From NCBI RefSeq assembly GCF_900197875.1, contig NZ_FZMO01000290.1, positions 1 through 42,401 on the forward strand: a stretch of DNA of 42,401 nt, read 5' to 3'. The notes beneath the pieces were generated by a model that did not search any database, was not told the origin of the DNA, and worked only from the letters and a program-made list of their open reading frames with translations. The position numbers and the translations under genes were made by a program. The DNA comes from Frankia canadensis (GTDB lineage Bacteria > Actinomycetota > Actinomycetes > Frankiales > Frankiaceae). The first letter of the stretch is position 1, and each line of letters opens with the position of its first letter. Below are positions 8,958-17,795 of the stretch, in pieces.

Positions 8958-9395
8958 TCGCCGGACGCCATCCGGCCGCGGTTTCGCCGCGGCCGGCGGC
9001 GTTCCGCCCCCGCGTGTCCTTCCGCGCCGCCTCATGCGCCAGACGTCCCGCCCGTGCCGCGTGACCTGGGCCGCATCCGGGTCGGCCGCGTGTCGACATC
9101 CGCCTCCCGTCCCGTCCCGCGGGCCCTCGGACGCGGACGCCCGCGTGGACACCGGCGGACGGGCATCGGCCGCCCGGTCTCGCACCGCGGAACCCGGGGG
9201 CACCCCCATCGACATGCCCCGCTGGCATGCCTGCCGCGCGTGTCGTGGCCACCGATCCGGCACAGCCCGCGCGACCAGCGGGACGCACCCACCGCATCCC
9301 GCCTCCCATGCGCTGAGTCACAGTCGACGGCGGTACTTTCGGGGCTCCCCCGTCCGTTTCCACGTCCCACCCGGTGCCCGAGGAGTGCGTTGCAT
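8958..9395. other. Intergenic region after tRNA-Gly
   Basis: These 438 bp hold open frames on both strands, but their Arg/Gly/Ala-rich translations look like GC-driven artefacts. The only element I can support is the GAGGAG ribosome site (9380-9385) of the following gene. Confidence 0.5.
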
Positions 9396-11369
9396 ATGGC
9401 CCTGAATCGCCGTGGCTGGCTCCCCGTGGTCGTCGGGGTCGGCATCGGGCTGAACACGGCCCGCCTGCGCGGTCGTCTGCACGCCATCGACGTGGTCCCC
9501 ACCGAGGTGAGCGGTGCGGCGGCGGTCGGGCCCGCCGGGACCGCCCCCACCCGTCCGGAGGAGGCGCGCGAGCGGTCCCGCTACGTGCTGCTCTCCGCCG
9601 CGGGCACCCGCCTCACCGCGGGCCAGCGGCGCGCGGCCGAGGAGCACGCCCGGCGCAACGGCCTCGACGTGCTCGACCTCGTCCCGGCGAACCTGCCGGC
9701 ACACCGCGTCCTCGACCTGGCCCGCATGGTCGATCCCGCCACCTACCGCGCCCAGCCGCTCACCCGCGGGCGCGGCGCCGGGCTGGCCGTGCTGATCGAC
9801 CAGGAGGTGCTGGCCCGCATCGGGCTGGCCACAGCCGACCAGCCGCGCTTCCACGGCCGATCCGAGGTGGGCGACCTCACCGAGGCCGAGCTGGTCGCGA
9901 TCGTGCAGCTGGGCAAGCGGCACGCCGCCGCCAGCACCGACCTCGCGGTGCTGCCCGGCCTGCGCGGGCCGGGCGCCGGTGCCGGTGCCGGCGACGCTCG
10001 GCTGTCCGTGCAGCAGACCGCCTATGCCTGGGAGCCGGCCCGGCGGGTACTGCCGGCGCTGCGCGACGGCGCCCTTCTGCTCGGCGCGGCGAGCAATCCG
10101 TCGGCGACGCTGGGGGCGCTCGCCCTGTCCTGGGTGCAGCCCGCGCTGGTCGGGGGCGGGCATGTGCGGGTGGATCCCGCCGCGCTCGGCCGCAGCCTGC
10201 TCGCCCGCCGCCAGATCGCCGTCGCGCAGGTCCGCCACGCCCGCGCCCGCGCGCGGGAGTTCCTGGGCGAGCCACAGCCCACCGTCACCGAGGCGGCGGG
10301 GACGAGCCGGCTGGTCGTGTCGGTCCGCCCGGCGGCCGCCGACGTCGACCGCGCCCGGCCCGGCTATCAGGCTGATCTGGCCGTCGGCGTCGAGCGTTTC
10401 CTCGAGGACCGCCGCGACAGCTGCCCCTGGTGCGGCGGCCGCGACCTCACCCTGCGGCTGCGCGGGCGCGACGTCGCCCAGCGCAAGCCCGGCGAGTTCC
10501 AGTACGACCGGTGCGGGGACTGCGGCCATATCTTCCAGAATCCGCGGCTTTCACCCGACGGCCTGGAGTTCTACTACCGCGACTTCTACGACGGCCTCGG
10601 CGGTGCGGCCCTGGAGGAGGTCTTTGGCTACAGCGTCGACCCCTACCTGCAGCGGGCCCGCCAGCCCATTGCGACGCCGCGGCGGTGGCTGGACGTCGGC
10701 GGAGGTCACGGGCATTTCTGCGCCATGGCGAGAACCGTCTGGCCGGCGACGAGCTTCGACGCGCTGGACATCGGCGCCGGCATCGAGGAGGCGGCCCGAC
10801 GACGCTGGGTGGACCATGCCTACCGCGGTTTCTTCCCCGACCTCGTCGCCGAGGTCAAGGGCCGCTACGACATCATCAGCATGTTCCACTACCTCGAGCA
10901 CACCCGAGACCCACTGACCGAACTGGACGCCGCCGCGGCGGCGCTGGAGCCGGGCGGCCATCTGCTCATCGAGGTCCCCAATCCGGACAGCCCGGCCGCC
11001 CGCTGGTACCGCAGCCTGTGGCCCGGCTGGCTGGTCCCGCAGCATCAGCACCTGATACCCGCCGCGAACCTCGTGGCCGCGCTGGAACGGCGTGGATTCG
11101 CGGTGCCCGAGCCCGTCTTCGGCGAGGTGCACCAGAAGGGCGATCCCGTGATGGCCGTCTACGGCCTGCTGCAGACGCTCGCGCCGTCACCCTCAGTCGC
11201 CTGGCGGGCCCCCGCCAGTCCCGGCCGTGGCCGGGCCGCACGCGCCCTGACGGCCGGGGCCCTCGTCCCCGCCTTCGTGGCCGCGCTGGTCACCGACGAG
11301 GCGACCCGCCCCTACCTGACCACCGGCACGCGCGCGAACGCCTACCGCATCCTCGCCCGCCGCCTCTAG
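9396..11369 (+). CDS. Zinc-ribbon class I SAM methyltransferase with unassigned N-terminal half
   Basis: This 657-residue protein ends in a recognisable module: a zinc ribbon with CPWC at 343-346 and CGDC at 373-376, then a Methyltransf_23-type Rossmann domain with motif I LDVGGGHGHF at about 432-441. The downstream segments FHYLEHTRDPL and GGHLLIEVPNPDS are typical of sugar or lipid C/O-methyltransferases. Residues 1-30 are mildly hydrophobic; residues 60-330 match no family I recognise. The reading frame is open far upstream, but ATG 9396 with GAGGAG at 9380-9385 and a change to coherent protein sequence mark the start. The substrate cannot be inferred from neighbours, which are tRNAs upstream and a secreted repeat protein downstream on the other strand. 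Confidence 0.85.
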   Translation: MALNRRGWLPVVVGVGIGLNTARLRGRLHAIDVVPTEVSGAAAVGPAGTAPTRPEEARERSRYVLLSAAGTRLTAGQRRAAEEHARRNGLDVLDLVPANLPAHRVLDLARMVDPATYRAQPLTRGRGAGLAVLIDQEVLARIGLATADQPRFHGRSEVGDLTEAELVAIVQLGKRHAAASTDLAVLPGLRGPGAGAGAGDARLSVQQTAYAWEPARRVLPALRDGALLLGAASNPSATLGALALSWVQPALVGGGHVRVDPAALGRSLLARRQIAVAQVRHARARAREFLGEPQPTVTEAAGTSRLVVSVRPAAADVDRARPGYQADLAVGVERFLEDRRDSCPWCGGRDLTLRLRGRDVAQRKPGEFQYDRCGDCGHIFQNPRLSPDGLEFYYRDFYDGLGGAALEEVFGYSVDPYLQRARQPIATPRRWLDVGGGHGHFCAMARTVWPATSFDALDIGAGIEEAARRRWVDHAYRGFFPDLVAEVKGRYDIISMFHYLEHTRDPLTELDAAAAALEPGGHLLIEVPNPDSPAARWYRSLWPGWLVPQHQHLIPAANLVAALERRGFAVPEPVFGEVHQKGDPVMAVYGLLQTLAPSPSVAWRAPASPGRGRAARALTAGALVPAFVAALVTDEATRPYLTTGTRANAYRILARRL

Positions 11370-11475
11370 CCCACGTCGCGAGTCCAGATCGTCGCCGTCG
11401 GTCGCTGCGGCGGGCCGTGGCAGCGTTCTGGCGACGTCGCGGCGGCCCGTGTCGCGCATTCGGCGACAAGACGGC

Positions 11476-12048
11476 TCAGTCCCAGCCCCAGTCGTCCTTG
11501 CGGTCCTTCGATCCGCGATCGGGGTGCCCGTGGCCGGATGCCCCGTCCCTGTCCCGCGGGCCCTTGTCATCCCAGGAGTCCTTGCCGTGCCAGGAGTCCT
11601 TGCCGTCCCAGGAGTCCTTGCCGTCCCAGTCGTCCTTGCTCCAGGAATCCCTGCCGCGCGCGTCCTTGTCCCGGGAATCCCTGTCCCGGGAATCCCTGTC
11701 CCGGGAATCCCTGTCCCGGGAATCCCTGTCCCGGTCGTCCCTGTCCCGGTCGTCCTTCTTCCAGGCGTCCTTCCAGTGTTTCCACCAGTCGTCCTTCGAC
11801 CAGTCGTCGCCGGACCCGCCGTCCTTGTCCGGCCCGCCGGAGACGCGATTCCACCAGTCGTCCTTCGACCAGCTCGACGGCCACCAGTCCTTTCTCGACC
11901 AGTCGTCCGACCAGCTTCGGGGCTGCCTGGCCGGCGCCTCGGAATCGTCCGCGCGGGCGCTCGGCGCCACCGGTCCGAGAGTCACGAAAAGGGTCGCCAC
12001 GGTCGACATCGTCATGATGAAGACCCGCGTCACACCAGGTCTGGACAC
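11476..12048 (-). CDS. Secreted Asp/Arg/Lys/Trp-rich repeat protein
   Basis: About 190 residues, no family recognised. A signal peptide is clear: a short basic start, a hydrophobic core FIMTMSTVATLFVTLGPVA, then cleavage after SARA. The mature part is almost entirely low complexity. Trp-rich units such as WSKDDWW come first, then five RDRDS-type repeats, then four KDSWDGKDSW-type repeats, ending in GWD. It is highly charged with regularly spaced Trp. I chose GTG 12048 (GGGGGA just upstream); GTG 12084 is also possible. The six-frame alternatives across the repeat lack a signal peptide. It is divergent from an L,D-transpeptidase, so a cell-wall or surface role is a reasonable guess. Confidence 0.65.
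   Translation of the reverse strand: MSRPGVTRVFIMTMSTVATLFVTLGPVAPSARADDSEAPARQPRSWSDDWSRKDWWPSSWSKDDWWNRVSGGPDKDGGSGDDWSKDDWWKHWKDAWKKDDRDRDDRDRDSRDRDSRDRDSRDRDSRDKDARGRDSWSKDDWDGKDSWDGKDSWHGKDSWDDKGPRDRDGASGHGHPDRGSKDRKDDWGWD
11671..11760. repeat. 15-bp tandem repeat inside the secreted repeat protein
   Basis: The unit CCGGGAATCCCTGTC occurs four times without a mismatch (11671-11730), followed by two diverged copies. It encodes the DRDSR repeat on the minus strand. A second, less perfect 15-18-bp repeat lies at about 11570-11640. Confidence 0.95.
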
Positions 12049-12222
12049 AGTTCCCCCGTCTGTTCGCCGGATTTCCCGTCTCACCGCCGGACACCCGCCG
12101 GCCGAAACCGTGGCCGAGCCTAACCGCGCCGCCGCGCCACGCCCACACGATCACCGGGCCCCGTCCGACGATCGACAGCCATGCGGGGCAGGCAGGCCAC
12201 GGCGACCGTCGGTCACCTGAAG

Positions 12223-12228
12223 TAGCCT
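12223..12228 (+). promoter_or_regulatory. Possible -10 box of the L,D-transpeptidase gene
   Basis: TAGCCT fits TANNNT and would start transcription about 16 nt before the ATG, leaving room for the GGAGGGGG ribosome site. No clear -35 box is visible. Confidence 0.25.
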
Positions 12229-12250
12229 GTCGGCGACGGAGGGGGTTCGG

Positions 12251-13114
12251 ATGGTCAGCACCATGGCGACGCGCCGAACGGCCGTCCACCTGCCGGACGC
12301 CGATCCAGACCGCGCGACACGACGAACGCGACCACGCGGAACCGGCCGCCACCGATGCGCCTGCGGTCCGCTCGCCGCAGGCCTGCTCGCCGTCGAGATG
12401 ATCGCCGTCGGGATGCTCTCGGCCTGCGCGGGCGGCGACCCACCCGCTCCTCGCCCGCCCACGACGACGACGCCCGCCGCCCACGCGCCCCGCCCCACGG
12501 CGGCTCCGGCCGCGGGGCGCCATCTCGTCGCCTGGGCGGTGAACCCCGAGATCACCTGGTACGCGGACCCGAACCAGGACACGGCACGCGGCCGGCTGGC
12601 CAACCCGAACGAGCAGGGTGCCCCGCTGGTCTTCGCGGTCGTGCGGCGGTGGGCCGACTGGCTCCAGGTCCTGCTGCCGGTGCGGCCGAACGGCTCGCGA
12701 GGCTGGCTGCGCGCGGCCGACGTCCGCCTGAGCGAGACGCCGTACGCGCTGCGGGTCGATCGCGCGGCGCATCGCCTGACCGTGCTGCGTGACGGTGCCG
12801 TCCTCGCCCGGCTTCCGGTCGGCATCGGTACGGGCACCACACCCACGCCATCCGGTGAGTTCTACCTGACCGAACTGCTCCGCCCGTCGGATCCGGCCGG
12901 GCCGTGGGGGCCGCTCGCCTTCGGCCTGTCCGGCTTCTCCGACGTCATTACCAGCTTCAACGGCGCGGATGGCATCATCGGCCTGCACGGCACGAACCGT
13001 CCGGACCTGGTCGGGACCGATGCCAGCCTGGGCTGTGTCCGTCTTCGTAACGAGGACATCATAAAACTGGCGGGAATGGTGCCGGTCGGCACCCCGGTGG
13101 CCATCAGCCCGTGA
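12251..13114 (+). CDS. L,D-transpeptidase (YkuD family) lipoprotein
   Basis: This 287-residue enzyme should form 3-3 peptidoglycan crosslinks or attach proteins to peptidoglycan outside the membrane. A hydrophobic segment ends in the lipobox LSAC (Cys59), then comes a Pro/Thr/Ala linker, an SH3-like region (about 90-165) and the YkuD domain. The catalytic motif is intact: His246 in LHGT, then SLGCVRL with Cys262. The start is ATG 12251 with GGAGGGGG at 12238-12245; this makes the leader about 58 residues, rather long with an Arg-rich n-region. It is divergent from the secreted repeat protein. Confidence 0.92.
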   Translation: MVSTMATRRTAVHLPDADPDRATRRTRPRGTGRHRCACGPLAAGLLAVEMIAVGMLSACAGGDPPAPRPPTTTTPAAHAPRPTAAPAAGRHLVAWAVNPEITWYADPNQDTARGRLANPNEQGAPLVFAVVRRWADWLQVLLPVRPNGSRGWLRAADVRLSETPYALRVDRAAHRLTVLRDGAVLARLPVGIGTGTTPTPSGEFYLTELLRPSDPAGPWGPLAFGLSGFSDVITSFNGADGIIGLHGTNRPDLVGTDASLGCVRLRNEDIIKLAGMVPVGTPVAISP

Positions 13115-13163
13115 TTGCGCGTCGTTCCTGGCGGATGGCGGGGGACATCTCTAGGCTGCTTTC

Positions 13164-13730
13164 ATGACGGGTTACCATCTGGCCCAGGTGAACATCGCCC
13201 GAGTACGCGCCCCGCTCGACTCCTCCGCGCCGGATGACCTCGTCGCCGGGCTCGCGCCGGCGGCCGACACCGGCGACGGCCAGCCCGGATTCGTCTGGCG
13301 GCGCACGCCCGGTCCCAGCGCGACGGCCGTGCACACCTTCCGTCTCGGTTCGGCCGCCCAGCTGACCGCCATCGTGAACCTGACGGTGTGGGAGTCGGTG
13401 GACGCGCTCGCCGACTTCGTGCTTCGCCAGGGGCATGGCGCGTTCCTGCGCCACCGCCGGGACTGGTTCCATCCGACCGACCGGGCGACGAACGCGCTGT
13501 GGTGGGTGCCCGTCGGGCACGAGCCGGGTGCCGAGGAGGCCGAGGAGCGGGTCCGGCACCTGCGCACCCACGGGCCGACGGCCACCGCGTTCACCCTGCG
13601 GCTCACCTTCCCGCCGCCTGATCGGCGGATCTCCCTGGTACCGGGCGGGGGCGCGCGGGTCGCCGCTGCCCCGGCCGGGGGTGAGCCGGCAGGCCCGCCG
13701 GCCGCACGCAGCCTGGCCACGGGCGGCTGA
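13164..13730 (+). CDS. DUF3291 domain protein
   Basis: This 188-residue protein matches the DUF3291 pattern: HLAQVNIARVRAPLD at the N-terminus, a PGFVWR segment, NLTVWESVDALADFV, and ALWWVPVGHEP near the end of the domain. The family has a ferredoxin-like (dimeric alpha-beta barrel) fold resembling antibiotic-biosynthesis monooxygenases, but no firm function. The last 35 residues are Ala/Gly/Pro-rich. Start ATG 13164. It converges on the dihydroorotate dehydrogenase-like gene with only 22 bp between. Confidence 0.85.
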   Translation: MTGYHLAQVNIARVRAPLDSSAPDDLVAGLAPAADTGDGQPGFVWRRTPGPSATAVHTFRLGSAAQLTAIVNLTVWESVDALADFVLRQGHGAFLRHRRDWFHPTDRATNALWWVPVGHEPGAEEAEERVRHLRTHGPTATAFTLRLTFPPPDRRISLVPGGGARVAAAPAGGEPAGPPAARSLATGG

Positions 13731-13752
13731 CCGCCGGCGGCCCGGGGCGCCC

Positions 13753-14754
13753 TCACGACACGGGCAGGTCGTCCCGTGCGCCGAGGTCGGCGACGTCGAG
13801 GTCGGCCCAGCCGGACAGGATCGTTCCGAACACGGACGGATCCTCGCCCCGGTTCCAGAAGGCGGTGGCGGCCTGCACGGCGACCGCGCCGGCCCGCAGG
13901 TACTCGGCGACGTGCCATCCCTCGCCGATGCCGCCGACACCGACGACGTCGACGGTGTCCGGCAGCAGGCGGCGCAGCTGGCGGACCTGGCCGAGGCCGA
14001 TCGGCCGCAGTGCCGGGCCGCTGAGCCCAGCCAGTTCCACGTCGATGACGGGCCGGTGACCGGCGTCCAGGACGAGGGCGTTCGGGAACGTGTTCACCGC
14101 GGTGACGAACCGCGGCCCGGCAGACCCGACCAGCCCGGCAGACCCGACCGGCCCGGCCGCCGCGAGGTCACCGAGCAGCGCCGCGAGCTCGCCGAGCGCC
14201 GCCGGATCGGAGAACGGCGAGATCTTCACCCCGTACGGGACGGCCGGGGCGCCCTCGGCGGCGCGGGCACTCAGCGCGTCCCCGACGGCCGCGCAGATCG
14301 CGGCCGTCTGGTTCGGGTCGAAGCAGGCGATCCGCTTCTGCGCGCCGCCGTCCCAGACGTTCGGGCAGGCGAGGTTCACCTCGATGAGGTCGACGCCGGT
14401 CGGTGCCACGGCCTCGACGAGCTGGCGGTACTCGGCGACGTCGAACCCGGCGACGCTCACGACGAGCGGCTTGCCGGCGGCGTGCGCGGTCGACACCATC
14501 CGCGGCAGGTGCTCGGCGTAGTAGTCCAGCCCACGGTTGGGCAGGCCGAGGGCGTTCACCGAGTACGACGGGCCGGGCCAGTAGACGTTGCCGGTGTTGC
14601 CGGCCCGTGCGTGCACCGTGATGGACCCGACCATGACCGCCGCGACCGCGCTGCGCGCGAAGGCCTCGACGTCGGCCATCGACTTGCAGGTGCCGGCCGC
14701 GTTCATGACCGGATGTTCGAGGTCGATGCCGGCGAGCCCGGCCAGCGCAGTCAT
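13753..14754 (-). CDS. Dihydroorotate dehydrogenase-like flavoprotein (class 1 type)
   Basis: This 333-residue FMN TIM barrel carries class 1 DHODH features: NAAGTCK at the N-terminus, NALGLPNRG, VNLACPNV in the substrate site, a VNTFPN segment and GVGGIGEG at the phosphate-binding end. The true reaction could be dihydroorotate oxidation or reduction of another pyrimidine. There are no other pyr genes here. It lies 43 bp downstream of the glycosyltransferase on the same strand, so cotranscription is possible though functionally unexplained. A short repeat of GSAGLVGSAG lies in the middle. Confidence 0.85.
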   Translation of the reverse strand: MTALAGLAGIDLEHPVMNAAGTCKSMADVEAFARSAVAAVMVGSITVHARAGNTGNVYWPGPSYSVNALGLPNRGLDYYAEHLPRMVSTAHAAGKPLVVSVAGFDVAEYRQLVEAVAPTGVDLIEVNLACPNVWDGGAQKRIACFDPNQTAAICAAVGDALSARAAEGAPAVPYGVKISPFSDPAALGELAALLGDLAAAGPVGSAGLVGSAGPRFVTAVNTFPNALVLDAGHRPVIDVELAGLSGPALRPIGLGQVRQLRRLLPDTVDVVGVGGIGEGWHVAEYLRAGAVAVQAATAFWNRGEDPSVFGTILSGWADLDVADLGARDDLPVS

Positions 14755-14797
14755 GCCGCCGAGCCTAGGCGGCGCGGCACCGGAGCGGGGATGATGA

Positions 14798-16045
14798 TCA
14801 GTGCCGGGCCAGCGGCCGGCGGGCCCGCCGCGCGCGATGCCGGTCGACGGCCTTCTGGTAGACGGCGACCCGCAGCTCGGCGATGCGCCGCGGCTCCAGC
14901 TCCGCGGTCCCCGCCCGGCCGCGGGCGCCGACGGCGGCGGCGAGCTCCGGGTCGGTGAGGTAGGGCTCGAGCGCGTCCGCGAGTGCCTGCGCGTCCTCCG
15001 GCGGCACGACCGCGCCGCCCTCCCACTTCGCCACCCAGGTCGCGACGCCGGTGGTGGCGGTGGCCACGACCGGGCGGCCCGAGGCCATGCCCTCCAGGCC
15101 GGCGATGGAGAAGCTCTCGAATCGGCTCGGCACGACGACGACCCGTGCCTCCTCGTAGGCCTTGACCAGCTCGGGCCGGCTGAGGTGGCCGGCGAAGCGG
15201 CAGGGGACGCCGAGCTCGACCGCGCGCCGCTCCAGCCAGGTGCCGGTCGCGACGCCGTCGATGGTCCCCGACGACTGACCGGCGAAGACCACGGTCGGGG
15301 ACACTCCCCGCTCCCGCAGCCGCGACGCCGCGTCGAGCAGGACGTCGAGGCCCTTGCGCCACTCCAGCCGACCGACGACGAGCAGTGTCCGGTCCGTGCC
15401 CTGGGGCGGCACCGACTCCAGGTACGGCGAGCGGTCGAACGGGTAGGGGATGACGTCCGCGTCGGTCTTCTTCTTCAGCCAGCCGAAGTCACGCAGCGTG
15501 GTGACGATCAGTTCGGATGGTGCGGTCCGCGCGTCGGCGCGCAGCGCGGAGAAGCGGTCGATCCGATCGGCGAGCGCGCCCCGGCCGTGCAGCCGGCCCT
15601 CACGCAGCCGGACGTCCATCATCGTCGGCGTGTGCAGATGGATGACGAGCGGCACGTCGCGGCGCACCGCGGTGCGCAGCCCCCGGGTCTCGCCGTCCTG
15701 CGTCTCGATGACGTCGGGCCGAAGCCCGAGGCGGCGCAGCCAGAACGCGTAGGAGACGGCGAGGACGAACCGCAGCATCAACGAGTCGCGCGGATGGTTC
15801 GCCCCCTGGACGGACCGCCCCAGCGGGCCCAGGTAACGACTGACCGGAAGGCGCAGCAGCGGCCGCCGGTGGACCTGGACACCGTCATGATCCTCGTCGG
15901 TCCGATGCCGCCCCTGGGCGCACAGGATATGAACCCTGTGACCGAGTGCGACCAACGCGTGAGCGATGTCGTGCGTGTAGACACCCGCGCCATCCCAGAT
16001 GATCGGCGGGTACTGCTCGCACAAGAAGACGATCTCCATACCCAT
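14798..16045 (-). CDS. GT4-family glycosyltransferase
   Basis: This 415-residue GT-B enzyme has the N-terminal EQYPPIIWDGAGVYTHDIA segment and the C-terminal donor-binding region VVVPSRFESFSIAGLEGMASGRPVVAT, with the E-x7-E type motif of GT4 retaining transferases. It would transfer a sugar from a nucleotide donor, probably to a cell-envelope glycolipid or glycan; no acceptor can be deduced. ATG 16045 and ATG 16039 are both possible starts. A TAGGCT box at 16086-16091 (minus) may be its -10. The 270-bp upstream gap is less GC-rich than its surroundings and holds no gene. Confidence 0.92.
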   Translation of the reverse strand: MGMEIVFLCEQYPPIIWDGAGVYTHDIAHALVALGHRVHILCAQGRHRTDEDHDGVQVHRRPLLRLPVSRYLGPLGRSVQGANHPRDSLMLRFVLAVSYAFWLRRLGLRPDVIETQDGETRGLRTAVRRDVPLVIHLHTPTMMDVRLREGRLHGRGALADRIDRFSALRADARTAPSELIVTTLRDFGWLKKKTDADVIPYPFDRSPYLESVPPQGTDRTLLVVGRLEWRKGLDVLLDAASRLRERGVSPTVVFAGQSSGTIDGVATGTWLERRAVELGVPCRFAGHLSRPELVKAYEEARVVVVPSRFESFSIAGLEGMASGRPVVATATTGVATWVAKWEGGAVVPPEDAQALADALEPYLTDPELAAAVGARGRAGTAELEPRRIAELRVAVYQKAVDRHRARRARRPLARH

Positions 16046-16317
16046 CCCCCACGGCGGCGAACTCCGGTCGGCTCACCATAGCGCCAGCCTATCGAGGCAC
16101 CACGCCGGGTTTCGGGCATTGCGAGCACCCCGACAACATAACCCTCACGTAAACGTAGCGACACCCAAATGACACCACTGACCTGCGCTTTTGCAACACC
16201 CGGGCAACCGGCCGACGGCATTGCGGCCATCTTCACGCCATCGCCAACGCACACCCGACGGACATCCAGGCCACACCAGTAGGGCAATACCCCGCGTCAT
16301 GGTGCTTCCCAGTGGTA

Positions 16318-17661
16318 TCAGATGACCGATTCACGGTCCGGCGAGTGCCTCCGGCGTGCCCGCGCCCACCGCCCGGGCGCCGGCGCCGGACCGCCCGCGG
16401 TCCGTCCGGCGGGCACCGCGGACCCGCCCAGCGCCACTCCGGCGACCTGGCGAAACAGCGTCGGCAGGGTCGCGACGGTGGCCAGCAGCGCGGCGGCGGC
16501 GAGCACGAACGGCAGCCGCGGGTCGGCGGCGAACAACGCCCCGGAGAGCAGGGCGGCGAGCACGGTCCAGGCGGTCTGCGTCGTCGCGAACACCCCCTGG
16601 CCGCGGCCCACCGAACCGGTGCGCGCGCTCTCCTGCGCCAGCAGCGCCTGGCTGGCTGGATAGATGACGGCCAGCACGATCCCCTCCAGGCAGCCGATCA
16701 CCAGGATGAGGGGCCGGGAGTGCAGGAACGGGTAGGCCGCGACGGCCGCGCCCCGCAGCGTGATCGTCACCATCAGCAGCCGGCGGCGGTCCAGCCGGTC
16801 GACAAGCCAGCCGGCGGGCCAGGCGAACACGAGATAGGGCAGCCCGAACAGGGCGAAGGTGACGCCGATGAACGCCGTCGACTCGCCCTCCCGGCGCATC
16901 AGCAGGCTCCAGCACGTCTCGTAGACGCCGGTGGCGAACCCGCCGCACGCCGCGATGAGCAGCAGCCCGGCGAGGCCACGCGCGTGCCGCCGCCCGAACG
17001 CCGGGCGGTCGACGCGGGTCAGGGCATCCAGCTGAGTCACCGCGGGTGACGGGTGGGACGGGGACCGGGCGGGCAGCAGCCAGACCACCGGCAGCGAGGC
17101 CAGCACGGCCGCCGCGCCGCTGGTCAGGAACATCGCGTCCATGTGCCGCTCGCCGGCGAGCCCGCCGAGCAGCGGGCCGACCGTCAGTCCGAGCAGCTGG
17201 CCGGTGAACACGGCGCTGAACGCCCGGCCCCGCATGCCCGGCGCGACGGTGGCGGCGACGGCGGTCAGCGTGGCGACCTCGAAGGCCCCTGCGCCGGCGC
17301 CCTGCAGCACCCGCATCGCCGCCGTCGCCGCCACCCCGCCGACCGCGACCAGCCCCAGGCAGCCCGCCGCGTACCCGGCCAGTCCGGCCAGCAGGACCGG
17401 CCGCGGACCGTGGCGCGCGGCGGCCCGGCCCGCCAGGTACTGCGACAGCAGGGCACCGAGGAAGAACGCCGCCATCACCACGCCGACGGCGGCGGCGGAG
17501 ACGTGCCGGTCCCGCAGGTACAGCGGCAGCAGCGGGGCGATGGCGAACGACCCGCACCACTGCAGCAGCGTCGCGGCGGTCAGCGCCACGAGCAGCCGCG
17601 CGACGGCGGCCCGCGGCGCTCCCGCGGATGCCACCCGCGCAACCGCGCGCCCCCCGTCCAC
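16318..17661 (-). CDS. Major facilitator superfamily transporter
   Basis: About 447 residues with twelve hydrophobic segments and the MFS loop signature DRHVSAAAVGVVMAAFFLGALLSQYLAGRAAARHG-like region, repeated in the second half as WLVDRLDRRRLL. It resembles drug-efflux transporters; the substrate is unknown. The frame is open to 17850, but residues before GTG 17661 are Arg/Gly/Ser-rich and unlike a membrane protein, so I start there. It is divergent from the Mpo1-like gene across 134 bp. Confidence 0.88.
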   Translation of the reverse strand: MDGGRAVARVASAGAPRAAVARLLVALTAATLLQWCGSFAIAPLLPLYLRDRHVSAAAVGVVMAAFFLGALLSQYLAGRAAARHGPRPVLLAGLAGYAAGCLGLVAVGGVAATAAMRVLQGAGAGAFEVATLTAVAATVAPGMRGRAFSAVFTGQLLGLTVGPLLGGLAGERHMDAMFLTSGAAAVLASLPVVWLLPARSPSHPSPAVTQLDALTRVDRPAFGRRHARGLAGLLLIAACGGFATGVYETCWSLLMRREGESTAFIGVTFALFGLPYLVFAWPAGWLVDRLDRRRLLMVTITLRGAAVAAYPFLHSRPLILVIGCLEGIVLAVIYPASQALLAQESARTGSVGRGQGVFATTQTAWTVLAALLSGALFAADPRLPFVLAAAALLATVATLPTLFRQVAGVALGGSAVPAGRTAGGPAPAPGRWARARRRHSPDRESVI

Positions 17662-17795
17662 GCGTGGGTCATATCCCGCGAACCGGGTACCTGGCAACGT
17701 GGAGCCGCACACCGGGCATGCACCGCGGGACCGGGCAGACCCGGCCCAGGACCGGGCAGCCCGGGCGGACCGGCCGCAGCAGAGGATGCCGACAG

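Noticed and set aside
8760-8960. tRNA genes as an integration site of a mobile element
   Set aside because: No integrase, no repeated tRNA 3' end and no change of gene style flank them.
8400-9395. Upstream part of the long plus-strand frame leading into the methyltransferase
   Set aside because: It overlaps tig antisense and both tRNA genes, and its translation has no protein-like pattern. The ribosome site at 9380-9385 marks the real start.
10430-12220. Plus-strand frame with many SLSRESLSRES repeats
   Set aside because: The repeats are the opposite-strand reading of the secreted Asp/Arg protein, and no signal peptide or start site supports this frame.
11567-12988. Minus-strand frame of 473 codons across the L,D-transpeptidase
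   Set aside because: It is antisense to a gene with an intact YkuD catalytic motif and out of frame with the repeat protein.
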